64,000 nucleotides of DNA from Eremothecium cymbalariae DBVPG#7215. Its lineage: Eukaryota; Ascomycota; Saccharomycetes; Saccharomycetales; Saccharomycetaceae. The DNA lies in assembly GCF_000235365.1 (NCBI RefSeq), contig NC_016452.1, forward strand, positions 1,164,001 through 1,228,000, read 5' to 3'. How positions within the stretch are numbered: the stretch's first letter is position 1; every line of letters starts with the position of its first letter. The position numbers and the translations under genes are program-made. The notes beneath the pieces were generated by a model. It was not told the origin of the DNA and ran no database searches. It saw only the letters and a program-made list of their open reading frames with translations. This document shows positions 21,310 through 31,056 of the stretch, piece by piece.

Positions 21310-22530
21310 ATGAGTATTAGTCTACACGTTAAGTCGGGCCAGAATAAATGGCAGGTAAGCGCAGATCCTTCATCGAGCATTGGGACGTTGAAGCAGAGGA
21401 TCGCTGAAGTATCACATATACCAGCAGAAAACCAGAGGTTGATCTATTCGGGGAAAATTCTGAAGGATGATCAGACGGTGGAATCTTATAAGATTGCGGA
21501 TGGGCATTCGATTCATTTGGTGAGGTCAGGCGGTGGCAAGGTGTCTGGCAGTAGTGGTGCTACTGGAGGGGCATCTGGGAGTGTTGAGGCAGTTGGGTCT
21601 GGAGGCAGGAATAGCACAGCGGGCAGTGGATCTACCGTGCCGAACAACATTACGGCGGGTCAAATGGGCGGGTTCAATCCTTTAGCCGACTTGACCGGTG
21701 CACGTTATGCTGGATATGCAAATCTGCCATCTACAGATATGTTCGGACCTGACGGAGGGCTGAACAGTGCTATTGGCCAGGAAGAAATATTGGGCATGCT
21801 AGACAACCCAATTTTCCAGTCACAGGTTAATGAGATGTTGGCTAATCCTCAGATGATTGATTTCTTGATACAGCAACATCCTCATTTGCAGGCCATGGGT
21901 CCTGCTGCTAGAGAAATGCTTCAAAGTCCATTTTTTAGACAAATGATGACTAATCCAGACGTTATCAGACAGGTTTCAAGGTTCCAGATGGATATGGGAG
22001 CAGCTAATGGTCAGTCTACGAATGATTTCCCAGCCCCTGGTTCTGCCAACAACAGTGCTACAACTTCTGGTGACAATGCCACGTTGACTTCTACTGGAAC
22101 AGGTACAAATACAAATGCTGCTGCTGCTAATCCCTTAACCTCACTCTTCAACGCACAATCCAATCCCTTTGCTGCCATGTTTGCACCACCTGCAAATTCT
22201 GGTCCAAACCCGGGCACTAATGCTGGCGCCACCAACTCTACCACCAACCCTGCTGCTGCCTTTGGCGCAGATTCTCAACAACCATCTCGCGGTTTCTCTC
22301 TACCCCCACTGGACCCTGCCATGCTTTCCGCCTTGCTAAGTGGCGGTTTCACCGCCACAGGTAGACAGCAAACCGAAGACAACAGACCCCCAGAGGAACG
22401 GTACCAACAGCAATTGGAACAATTGAACGAGATGGGCTTCGTTGACTTTGATAGAAACGTTGCAGCATTAAGGCGCTCGGGAGGCTCAGTGCAGGGTGCG
22501 CTAAACGCCTTGTTGAACGGCGACGTTTAA
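21310..22530 (+). CDS. DSK2: Ubiquilin-type proteasome shuttle
   Basis: Binds ubiquitinated proteins and delivers them to the proteasome; also acts in spindle-pole-body duplication. 406 aa (S. cerevisiae 373). The ubiquitin-like domain is residues 1-75 (SISLHVKSGQNKW...HSIHLVRSG). A Gly/Ser linker follows, then STI1-type helices near 150-225 (EMLANPQMIDFLIQQHP). A long Asn/Ala/Thr-rich low-complexity middle makes the protein longer than usual. The UBA domain occupies ~360-404 (LEQLNEMGFVDFDRNVAALR). Ancestor of YMR276W. Confidence 0.95.
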   Translation: MSISLHVKSGQNKWQVSADPSSSIGTLKQRIAEVSHIPAENQRLIYSGKILKDDQTVESYKIADGHSIHLVRSGGGKVSGSSGATGGASGSVEAVGSGGRNSTAGSGSTVPNNITAGQMGGFNPLADLTGARYAGYANLPSTDMFGPDGGLNSAIGQEEILGMLDNPIFQSQVNEMLANPQMIDFLIQQHPHLQAMGPAAREMLQSPFFRQMMTNPDVIRQVSRFQMDMGAANGQSTNDFPAPGSANNSATTSGDNATLTSTGTGTNTNAAAANPLTSLFNAQSNPFAAMFAPPANSGPNPGTNAGATNSTTNPAAAFGADSQQPSRGFSLPPLDPAMLSALLSGGFTATGRQQTEDNRPPEERYQQQLEQLNEMGFVDFDRNVAALRRSGGSVQGALNALLNGDV

Positions 22531-22860
22531 ACAGGCAAAAATAATTCATCAGCTCACCTAAATTCACCCAGCAATACACTACACATGAATTAAAACAGCA
22601 TGCGACGTGCTGATATGGCTCTACACTATCTTATCCCACTCTTTATACTGTTCATAATTTGTAAAGTTTAAGTTATCAATTATAGTTATCATTACATACG
22701 TTGTTAGCATGCGTTCTTAGTTTGAGGTGCACCAAGGTCATGTACTTCTAGAACGATGGAAGCGGACATACATATGTAGTCCTGTACTGGCGTTAGAAGG
22801 GCTAAAAAGCAAGTGTGGCTGGTTGTGTTTATATTAAAAGACCAGGATTTGTGATTTGTG
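22531..22860. other. Intergenic DSK2-TAF8
   Basis: DSK2 terminator and TAF8 promoter in tandem orientation. TATATTAAAAG near 22831 is a possible TATA element close to the TAF8 start. Nothing else is seen. Confidence 0.4.
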
Positions 22861-24423
22861 ATGACAACTGACATTAAAAGTTCAGATGGTAGTACGGAGG
22901 GTGCTAAAGAGTTCATCCAATTGAAGAAACTTCCCGGTCTTCAAGAAGTAGCAAAACATAATCCAATGCAGATACTACTCTCACAATCGGTAGCTTTACA
23001 GTTAAAAACGATGAAATCTGATTTTTCAATTACGGAGTTAGGGTTCAACAATATGATGCAGTTTATTGAGATGCAGATGAATGATATGTTCCAAATTTTG
23101 CATCGGTTTGCAAACATACAACGCAGAAATGAAATATCTATAAAGGATTTGAAGTTATTTTTGAAGGGTACTGGAATTGAGGTGCAATCACTGTATGATG
23201 AGTTTGAGAAGTCGAGATATATAAAAAAGACGTATGAAGCTGAATTCAAAAATATAGAACGACAAAGTTTGGACTTGGTTGAGAAATGGCAGAAACCACT
23301 GAGGGATGAGGAACTACTTTCGAGTAACCATGCAGAATTTTTCTTTAAGGATGTAGATATTTTGAACTTAGTGCCCCCAACCAATATTAATAATAGTTAT
23401 GTTCCTACTTGGCTTCCTGAGTTCCCTCCCGATCACACGTATAAGTTTACTGCTATATACAACAAACCGATATCAGACGAGCGACAGATGAAACGTATGC
23501 TTTTTGAAGAAGGGAAATTATCAGAGAAAGCGCTATTGAATATGCTGGGCAGTGCTCAAGCAAAGATGCTTAAGGTGGAGGATGAGGAGACCATTGCGCA
23601 GACGTATAAGGAAAGTCAGGAGGAGACACAGCTGATATACGGAGTAGAGAAGCAGCGGCCGCGTCGTGAAAATGCTTACGTCGGGGGGAATAGCACTAAC
23701 AATGACGACCTCCCATTAAATTCGTCACACTCAAAGGGATTTAATATTCAAGAGTATGCTCGTTCTAGAATAGGTCTGGCAAGGCGAAAAGTAGAAGAGT
23801 TTGAAAACCATAAGTTACAGGCACAAAAAAATCCATTTATAAGAGCGTCAAGTATATGTTCGCCCTATGGTAATGCCCAAAAGACCACACGTAAGGCTGC
23901 AGAACGAGAGTTTAATATCCTCCTTCGGCGCAGTTATGTCGGAGTGCTAAAGTCAATCCCAAAACTAAGACAACTCAAAGCAAATGAAATGGCCGCTGCA
24001 ATTGAACGGGAACGCATAAAGCAAAAAGAACGGGAGATGGAACTCGAGAAAAAACATCTCCAACAGGGCGTTGTAGATTTGAATGCATTGCATGAAGATG
24101 CACTGCTTGCTGATCTTGACTCAACTGACAGCGAAGACGATGAACCGATGATGGGCTCCAAAAAACAAGAACTAGGATTTTCTGAAATTGCAAATCCCCT
24201 GCAAGCAAAAAAGATTCTGGCCCAGGATTCAACCCTCAATGTATCCTCCGACATTGAATCGACATCATCTGCTCGACCCAGTTCAAAACCGCCGCAGCAG
24301 CAGCCCTTGCAAGACGTAACCACCCCTCCTGCTAGCGAAAACACCACCTCACCCCACCACTCTGCAATCCACCTAACACCAACTGGCCCTCTGATTGGTT
24401 CCACACCATTCGTACCCCACTGA
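22861..24423 (+). CDS. TAF8: TFIID subunit TAF8
   Basis: Subunit of general transcription factor TFIID. The start chosen is the ATG at 22861 (520 aa; S. cerevisiae 510); the preceding in-frame codon is GTG. A histone fold lies around residues 38-112 and pairs with Taf10 in the family. The TAF8 C-terminal signature YVPTWLPEFPPDHTYKFT is at 180-197. A charged coiled-coil region follows near 370-410, then an acidic and Ser/Pro-rich tail. Synteny with YML114C. Confidence 0.92.
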   Translation: MTTDIKSSDGSTEGAKEFIQLKKLPGLQEVAKHNPMQILLSQSVALQLKTMKSDFSITELGFNNMMQFIEMQMNDMFQILHRFANIQRRNEISIKDLKLFLKGTGIEVQSLYDEFEKSRYIKKTYEAEFKNIERQSLDLVEKWQKPLRDEELLSSNHAEFFFKDVDILNLVPPTNINNSYVPTWLPEFPPDHTYKFTAIYNKPISDERQMKRMLFEEGKLSEKALLNMLGSAQAKMLKVEDEETIAQTYKESQEETQLIYGVEKQRPRRENAYVGGNSTNNDDLPLNSSHSKGFNIQEYARSRIGLARRKVEEFENHKLQAQKNPFIRASSICSPYGNAQKTTRKAAEREFNILLRRSYVGVLKSIPKLRQLKANEMAAAIERERIKQKEREMELEKKHLQQGVVDLNALHEDALLADLDSTDSEDDEPMMGSKKQELGFSEIANPLQAKKILAQDSTLNVSSDIESTSSARPSSKPPQQQPLQDVTTPPASENTTSPHHSAIHLTPTGPLIGSTPFVPH

Positions 24424-24870
24424 ACGCCTCCCTACGCACTGTACCCATCCATCAATCACGAAAAGCCCCTAGCGCATGGTTCATCAATAATGCCCTATCC
24501 TGTCCTACACTAACCCCAGAGCGACAGAAACGCCTTCTTCGACAGAGGCACCAATGACCTACTAACCATATATACAATCCCAAATTAGCATCTATAAATG
24601 CCTAAATAATGCGTTCTTATTCTTCCTCTTCCATTTTATCCATTTTTCATTTACCATGTATCAGCTCCCACCTGAACACCTCATATGTAATAATTTTTCA
24701 TGCAGCGTGAATAAGACTGGTAAACAAACCTTCAAACCCCCTTTGGTTATATCGAAGGCATCATGAATTCTACTCAAGATTGGCCGTCAGTTTTTTCAAA
24801 GTTGCAAGGAAGTAAAAACTGTACGCTTTAAGCAGCAAAGTTGTTTGAGTAAGGGATTTAAGTAGTGATA
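24424..24870. other. Intergenic TAF8-FCP1
   Basis: Tandem-orientation spacer holding the TAF8 3' flank and FCP1 promoter. No motif stands out. Confidence 0.4.
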
Positions 24871-27126
24871 ATGTCTACCCCAATTCGACTCCCAGATAAC
24901 TTGCCCTACCCTATTACTGTAGCGCAGTTGGCCGTATCAGCAGGAGATATGGTGGAGAGGGGACAAAGACTATTTGCTTATAAGTATTGGGATTTTGAGC
25001 AAATTGTGACTTCTCCAGGAGATGAGTCTGCTGGAGGGAAGTCTAAAAGGCAAAGGATAGATTTAGTTGGGACTTTTGATTCTCCAGTATCTGGGCAGGT
25101 GGTATCGTTGAATATTACGCTTGGTGACGAATTTGTTAATAGTCAGTGTACGGTTGCTGAAATCAAACAACCATGTACACATGATGTTACGTATGGTGGG
25201 CTCTGTGTTCAGTGTGGTCAGACTGTGGAGGATGAGCAGACTTCGGGTAGTCTTTTGGATAACCAGGCTAAGTTAACAATGTCGCATACGAATATGAACA
25301 TTCGAATTTCTGAGAAGCAAGCATATACATTGGAAAAAAGTGCTCAGAAGCAGTTACGGGAGGCGAGGAAGCTGGTTTTGGTTGTAGATTTAGATCAGAC
25401 TGTTATACACTGTGGTGTGGATCCAACAATTGGCGAATGGTCGAAAGATCCGGATAATCCAAATTACGAGTCTCTGAAGGATGTTAGGTCGTTTTCGCTC
25501 CATGAGGAGCCAGTTTTACCGCCGTTCTATATGGGTCCAAAACCACCTACAAGAAAATGCTGGTATTATGTAAAACTGAGACCTGGATTGCAGGATTTTT
25601 TTTCAAATATAGCACCACATTTTGAACTGCATATTTATACTATGGCAACCAGAACCTATGCCTTAGAGATTGCGAAGATTATTGACCCTGATGGCACATT
25701 ATTTGGTGACAGGATTTTATCTCGTGACGAAAATGGTTCTTTGACCCAAAAGTCACTTGAACGGCTATTTCCTATGGACCAGTCAATGGTAGTGATTATT
25801 GACGATAGAGGAGATGTCTGGAACTGGTGTGAGAACCTGATCAAGGTTGTCCCATATGACTTCTTTGTTGGAATTGGTGATATAAATTCTAATTTTTTAC
25901 CGAGACAACAAAACTCAATGCTACACCTAGGTAGAAGGAATCGTAAAAAGCTAAAGCAGGACGAAGAGTTGCTTACCGATATTCTTGATACGGAGAAGAA
26001 GTTGAAGGTGAAGATTTCTGAAGAGGTAAAGAGGCAAGAAGAAGAAATGCAAAAATTAAGCGAAGAGAAAATCCCTGATCATACCACTAGTAAAGAAGAT
26101 ATCGCGAAGAAACTGGAGCATAATGCATCATTAGAAGTTCAGCAACAAAATAGACCGTTGGCTGAGTTACAGAAGCATTTGCATAATGAACGTTTGTTGA
26201 TTGACGATGATGATGAACTGCCTCACTTGACAGATATTTTGCTTAGAGTCCATAGTGCATATTATGATCAGTTGGAAAAAAATAAGCATGGAGCTACTGA
26301 GCTCTCTCCCGATATTAAACACTTGATCCCTAGTTTAAAGGAAATTGTTTTCAAGGGCTGTAATTTCGTTTTCTCTGGTTTAATTCCCTTACATACAAAT
26401 ATTGACAGAGCTGACATTGTTTTATGGACAAATACCTTTGGTGCGAAAACTACTATAAATATTGACTATAATACTACACATCTGATTACCAAAACCCCAG
26501 GGACTATGAAAGCTAGACTAGCAAGTAGTTTTAATCGCGACATTAAAATTGTCCATCCTGATTGGATCTTTGAGTGTATAGTGAACTGGAAAAGAGTTGA
26601 TGAAAAGCCATATGAATTAATTGTCGAGGAACCTGTTAGTAAAGAATATTTAGAAAATTTCAAAAAAGAATTAGAGGAAACAGAAAAGTCTAAAAATTCT
26701 GTTGATGCCAACATATCGTCTCAGAAGTATGAAACATTCAATGATGCGATGATACTGCTTGGTGGTAGCGATTCATGGTTGGATAACGATGATGAGATGG
26801 ACGAGTTTTTGAATGACAGCGATAGTGAGGACCACAGGAACGAAGGAGAGAATGGTGGTGATAAAAGTACAACAAATAGTCATGAGAGTGTTAATAATAT
26901 TCAGCATAATAAGCTGACTGAAAATTTGAAGAATCAACATATTCAACAAAACCAAAAACCATTAAGTCGTACTGTAATGGAAACAAAAGATAAGCGACCA
27001 TTGGACGAGCATGTGGGTTCTGATGAGGCGCCAAAAGTTAAACGCCAACATATCTCAGAATCCTCTATTGATTGGGAAGAGGAAGATGATCTTGAAGCTG
27101 AATTATTGCATGAACTTGAGCAATAG
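24871..27126 (+). CDS. FCP1: RNA polymerase II CTD phosphatase
   Basis: Dephosphorylates the C-terminal repeat of RNA polymerase II after elongation. 751 aa from the ATG at 24871 (S. cerevisiae 732); the apparent earlier start is GTG. A biotinyl-like N-terminal part (LPYPITVAQLAVSAGD) is followed by a CxxC pair near 112-115. The catalytic DxDxT motif DLDQT is at 173-177 in the FCPH domain. A BRCT domain spans ~490-580 (HPDWIFECIVNWKR). The acidic C-terminus (SSIDWEEEDDLEAELL) is the TFIIF-binding tail. Synteny with YMR277W. Confidence 0.96.
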   Translation: MSTPIRLPDNLPYPITVAQLAVSAGDMVERGQRLFAYKYWDFEQIVTSPGDESAGGKSKRQRIDLVGTFDSPVSGQVVSLNITLGDEFVNSQCTVAEIKQPCTHDVTYGGLCVQCGQTVEDEQTSGSLLDNQAKLTMSHTNMNIRISEKQAYTLEKSAQKQLREARKLVLVVDLDQTVIHCGVDPTIGEWSKDPDNPNYESLKDVRSFSLHEEPVLPPFYMGPKPPTRKCWYYVKLRPGLQDFFSNIAPHFELHIYTMATRTYALEIAKIIDPDGTLFGDRILSRDENGSLTQKSLERLFPMDQSMVVIIDDRGDVWNWCENLIKVVPYDFFVGIGDINSNFLPRQQNSMLHLGRRNRKKLKQDEELLTDILDTEKKLKVKISEEVKRQEEEMQKLSEEKIPDHTTSKEDIAKKLEHNASLEVQQQNRPLAELQKHLHNERLLIDDDDELPHLTDILLRVHSAYYDQLEKNKHGATELSPDIKHLIPSLKEIVFKGCNFVFSGLIPLHTNIDRADIVLWTNTFGAKTTINIDYNTTHLITKTPGTMKARLASSFNRDIKIVHPDWIFECIVNWKRVDEKPYELIVEEPVSKEYLENFKKELEETEKSKNSVDANISSQKYETFNDAMILLGGSDSWLDNDDEMDEFLNDSDSEDHRNEGENGGDKSTTNSHESVNNIQHNKLTENLKNQHIQQNQKPLSRTVMETKDKRPLDEHVGSDEAPKVKRQHISESSIDWEEEDDLEAELLHELEQ

Positions 27127-27366
27127 CTTGCCATCTCCTTATCATTAAAAGGGAGTTTTTACATTCGAATTCATAAAGTATATATATATATATATATTAA
27201 TATCTTTAGTGTACGCAAACATTACACCATTGTGTATCAGTGATTTGCAAATGTAACATAAAAGGTGTTGTATCCTGTTGTCCATTTAGATCATTTTTTT
27301 AAGAAGCTATTTGAAGATCAAGATTTGCAGAGAAGAATTTCACCCACTTTCTATTTGATACTGCAG

Positions 27367-29259
27367 ATGCCCAAGACACAAGTTCGAGATATGAATGAAC
27401 TTATTCCTGATGACTTACGTGATAAGATAGATAAGTGGTTTAAATATGATAAGAACCCTCAAACAACAGCTGAAATACGGTCTCTTGTCGATTCACAGAA
27501 TTGGAATGAATTAAGAGGAAGACTATGTCAAAGAATTAGCTTTGGTACTGCAGGATTAAGGGCTCGAATGGAAGCAGGATTTGCTAGAATGAACACTTTG
27601 ACTGTGATTCAAGCTTCTCAAGGGTTAGCTACGTATATAAAAAGTCAATTTCCAAATAACTTGAAAGTTGTGGTGGGTCACGACCATAGGTATAACTCCA
27701 AATCATTTGCAGAGGTGGCAATTGCAGCATTTCTGCAGTTGGGATTTGAAGTCTACTATTTGAATTATGTTCCATCCAATAAGGATGTTGAGAGTTATGT
27801 TCATACGCCTATGGTTCCTTTCACTGTATCTAACATTGAAGGAGGTGCATCATGTGGGATCATGATAACTGCAAGCCACAACCCAAAAATGGACAATGGC
27901 TACAAGGTATATTATTCCAATGGTTGTCAAATCACTCCACCTCATGATAAGAAAATTGCTTCTGAAATAGACGCAAATTTGGTTCCATGGGATCAAGCTT
28001 GGGATGCGCAAAAGCTAATTGAAGATGCCAGAAACAACAACAGGTTGCATGATGTGAAGCAGGAGCTGATTAAAAACTATGTTCAAAGAATTCAATCATC
28101 TTTGGTCACAACCAACTCTCTTGCAGACTGTGGAAAGAATTGGTTTGTATACACTCCAATGCATGGGGTAGGTTATGAGATCTTCAATAATATCGTAACC
28201 AACACCCTTCACTTGAAGGAAGATGAACACTACTTAGTGGTGGGAGCTCAGAAGTTTCCAGATCCAGAATTCACAACTGTTTCATTTCCAAATCCAGAAG
28301 AAGAAGGTGCACTTAACCTCGCTATTGAATTGGCTGCGAGAAGTGGCGCAGAACTAGTACTTGCAAACGATCCAGACGCAGATAGATTTTCTGCAGCAGT
28401 GAAGGATGGTAACAAGTGGAAGCAGTTAACTGGGAATCAGCTTGGTTATTTGTTTGCAGTTGGTCAGCTAGAAAAGTTTTCAAACCAAAATGAAAATAAA
28501 AAGCCGTTGGCTATGCTAGGATCCACTGTTTCATCGCAGATGATCGCAAAAATGGCTGATGTTGAAGGCTTCACCTTTGTCGAAACGTTGACAGGCTTTA
28601 AATGGTTGGCTAACCGCGCAATCGATCTCGAAAATGATGGATTTTACGTGCCATTTGCCTATGAGGAAGCTATAGGCTATATGTTCAGTTCTGTTACACA
28701 CGATAAAGACGGTGTTAGTGCTGCGACTGAATTTTTGCAAATGGCTGCCAGGTGGAAGAAAGAAGGCAAAACACCATTAGACGTGCTCAATGCAGGATAT
28801 GAAAAATATGGGAATTTTGTTGAATATAACGGCTACTATTCTGTGCAAGATTTGTCTATCATCGGCGATGTATTCAAATACATTAGGAATGCATGTAATG
28901 GGAACGATGTACCTTATCCCTCCACAATTGGAAATGAGTTTGCTGTTGCCTCTTTTAGAGATTTGACAGTTGGGTACCAATCTGACACTGGAAATCATAT
29001 ACCAAATTTGCCAGTCAGCCCTGGTTCACATATGATAACATGCGTGTTAAAGCCTCTTATTAAGGAGACTGCTCAGACATCTTCGGATTATGTAAGGTTT
29101 ACCATTCGTGGTTCAGGTACAGAGCCGAAGCTCAAAGTATACATTGAGAGTAACGCCTTAGATAAGGAATATGCAACGAAACTGGCAAAATTAACCTGGG
29201 ACGTTTTAAAACGTGAATGGTTCAGACCTGAAGTTACAGGTCTTCAAACCAAATTCTGA
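27367..29259 (+). CDS. PRM15: Phosphoribomutase / phosphoglucomutase-2 family
   Basis: Alpha-D-phosphohexomutase acting mainly on ribose-1-phosphate in the yeast orthologue (YMR278W, also PGM3). The start chosen is the ATG at 27367 (630 aa; S. cerevisiae 622). A further in-frame ATG lies 8 codons later, and 34 open codons upstream begin only with GTG. The phosphoserine motif TASHNP is at 168-173 (Ser170), and the metal-binding DPDADR near 340. The sugar-specificity region includes YEEAIGYMF, and the phosphate-binding RGSGTEPKLKVYIE is near the C-terminus. Its neighbour FCP1 matches S. cerevisiae. Confidence 0.93.
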   Translation: MPKTQVRDMNELIPDDLRDKIDKWFKYDKNPQTTAEIRSLVDSQNWNELRGRLCQRISFGTAGLRARMEAGFARMNTLTVIQASQGLATYIKSQFPNNLKVVVGHDHRYNSKSFAEVAIAAFLQLGFEVYYLNYVPSNKDVESYVHTPMVPFTVSNIEGGASCGIMITASHNPKMDNGYKVYYSNGCQITPPHDKKIASEIDANLVPWDQAWDAQKLIEDARNNNRLHDVKQELIKNYVQRIQSSLVTTNSLADCGKNWFVYTPMHGVGYEIFNNIVTNTLHLKEDEHYLVVGAQKFPDPEFTTVSFPNPEEEGALNLAIELAARSGAELVLANDPDADRFSAAVKDGNKWKQLTGNQLGYLFAVGQLEKFSNQNENKKPLAMLGSTVSSQMIAKMADVEGFTFVETLTGFKWLANRAIDLENDGFYVPFAYEEAIGYMFSSVTHDKDGVSAATEFLQMAARWKKEGKTPLDVLNAGYEKYGNFVEYNGYYSVQDLSIIGDVFKYIRNACNGNDVPYPSTIGNEFAVASFRDLTVGYQSDTGNHIPNLPVSPGSHMITCVLKPLIKETAQTSSDYVRFTIRGSGTEPKLKVYIESNALDKEYATKLAKLTWDVLKREWFRPEVTGLQTKF

Positions 29260-29586
29260 TGTTTTTATGAGCTATATATATAATTTTTTTTAAAATAATT
29301 GTCTTAGTAAAAAAGACGTTTTAATTTTTTATTGGTTTTTTCGACGCCTGGCACCTTTAATCCCTGGAGAAATTTCAAGGTCATCGTTACGACATTATTT
29401 TCTTCAAAGTCTGGTTGACTCATCGTAGCATTAGCAACTTATCACTCAAAAGAATTGAAACTAGTTCACCATCTTTATGGAGTGTTTTATTATTTAAAAG
29501 AATTACTTTAGTAGTACATTATCGGTTCCTTGTTCTGTTTGCTAGTTTTAGGATTACTTTTGATCTAATACTCATTTTTGGAATAA
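29260..29586. other. Intergenic PRM15-SAM4
   Basis: T/A-rich spacer with TATATATAATTTTTTT just after the PRM15 stop. The upstream half of the SAM4 promoter shows no clear Cbf1 or Met31/32 site. Confidence 0.4.
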
Positions 29587-30567
29587 ATGGTTCGTGCATC
29601 AGTTAAACAGTTACTGCAGTCAAATCCGGATCAGATTTTGATTATGGACGGTGGCCAAGGAACTGAATTGGAGAATAGAGGCATTAACGTGGCAAATCCT
29701 GTGTGGTCTACAATTCCATTTATTAACGATTCGTTCTGGTCTGACAGGTCTTCAAGAGATAGGCAGATTGTAGCTGGTATGTTTGAAGAGTACATTGCTG
29801 CTGGTGCAAACCTTCTAATGACAATCACCTACCAAAGTTCTTTCAAATCCGTCAGTGAAAACACGGATATAAAAACATTAGAAGAATACAATCAGCTGTT
29901 GGATCGCATTGTTGCTTTCAGCCGTACCTGCATTGGAGCAGATAATTACTTAGTCGGCTGTATTGGTTCCTGGGGTGCACATATATGTGCAGAATTCTCT
30001 GGTGACTATGGCGAACATCCAGAGCGTATTCCTTACTTGGATTACTTCAGACCTCAGCTGAATAATTTCAATCTCCAAGAAGACATCGATGTCATTGGGT
30101 TCGAGACAATCCCAAATATTCATGAGCTTACGGCCATTCTATCTTGGGATGAATCTATAATTAAGAAACCTTTTTATATTGGCATGTCTGTCCATGAACA
30201 TGGAACCCTTCGCGATGGTACCACTATGTCACAGGTAGCACAGCTGTTCCGCTCTCTTGGAAAGAAGTTGAATCCAAATTTCTTAGCTTTGGGTATTAAT
30301 TGCTGCAGCTTCCGCTACTCCCATATGATACTAGAATCCCTGCACGAAGAATTACCATACATCCCACTAATTGCATACCCAAATAGTGGAGAACTCTACG
30401 ACACAGTGAAAAAGATTTGGCTGAAAAATGAAAATTGCATTGTTACTTGGGACGAAATTGTAAAATCATATCTTCAGAGTGGTGCAAGAATCATCGGAGG
30501 CTGCTGCAGGACCACACCGAATGATATAAGGCAAATTGTCACCGCAGTGAAGAAATACAAGCCTTGA
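29587..30567 (+). CDS. SAM4: Homocysteine S-methyltransferase (SAM4/MHT1 type)
   Basis: Transfers a methyl group from S-adenosylmethionine or S-methylmethionine to homocysteine to make methionine. 326 aa (Sam4 325, Mht1 324). The N-terminal ILIMDGGQGTELENRG is typical of the Pfam S-methyltransferase fold. The zinc ligands are Cys239 (GINC) and the pair Cys306-Cys307 (GGCCRTTP). SAM4 and MHT1 are paralogues in S. cerevisiae, and I cannot tell which name fits better. Neither lies between PGM3 and VAN1 in S. cerevisiae, so this position reflects rearrangement in one lineage. Confidence 0.9.
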   Translation: MVRASVKQLLQSNPDQILIMDGGQGTELENRGINVANPVWSTIPFINDSFWSDRSSRDRQIVAGMFEEYIAAGANLLMTITYQSSFKSVSENTDIKTLEEYNQLLDRIVAFSRTCIGADNYLVGCIGSWGAHICAEFSGDYGEHPERIPYLDYFRPQLNNFNLQEDIDVIGFETIPNIHELTAILSWDESIIKKPFYIGMSVHEHGTLRDGTTMSQVAQLFRSLGKKLNPNFLALGINCCSFRYSHMILESLHEELPYIPLIAYPNSGELYDTVKKIWLKNENCIVTWDEIVKSYLQSGARIIGGCCRTTPNDIRQIVTAVKKYKP

Positions 30568-31056
30568 TCTTGCACTGTCACGACATTTACCTGTCTGTCA
30601 CTTCAAATAATGATCCGGATATTGGCTCTCTATGCTCCCAAAAAATGAAACAAAAAAAAGTGGTGTACACCCTAAGGTATTTATAATAACATATAATCCC
30701 TCTTAGTCTATCAAGCTACACCTATATATCTCAATAGCTCTATAATTAGCGAAGTTGAATCCTTCTAAAGGTCTCAAAGAAACTTCAACTATCATCTTAA
30801 ACGTCATGTTTAATCGTATCGTGGTTATCGCAAACTTCAAAATATGTAAAAAAGTTGAGTACACAAGGTTCCTTCTTCTGGTAATCAATTACGCCTTCGC
30901 GTGCGACCCTAGGTTTCTTTATATATTAAAATTGTCTAAGGAACTGGCTAATATTAGACCATACTTCTTTATTCTTTATATTATATTAAAACTCTATTAC
31001 AAGGAACAGCATGCCTATCTTTCAACGAAGTGAAAGGAAAATGGAGCTTCCAATGT
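30568..31056. other. Intergenic SAM4-VAN1
   Basis: AT-rich VAN1 promoter region. A plus-strand open stretch at 30755-31033 begins with TTG and has no homology I can see. Nothing else is supported. Confidence 0.4.

Noticed and set aside
30755..31033. 92-codon plus-strand frame before VAN1
   Set aside because: Begins with TTG, is AT-rich by composition and lies in promoter DNA.
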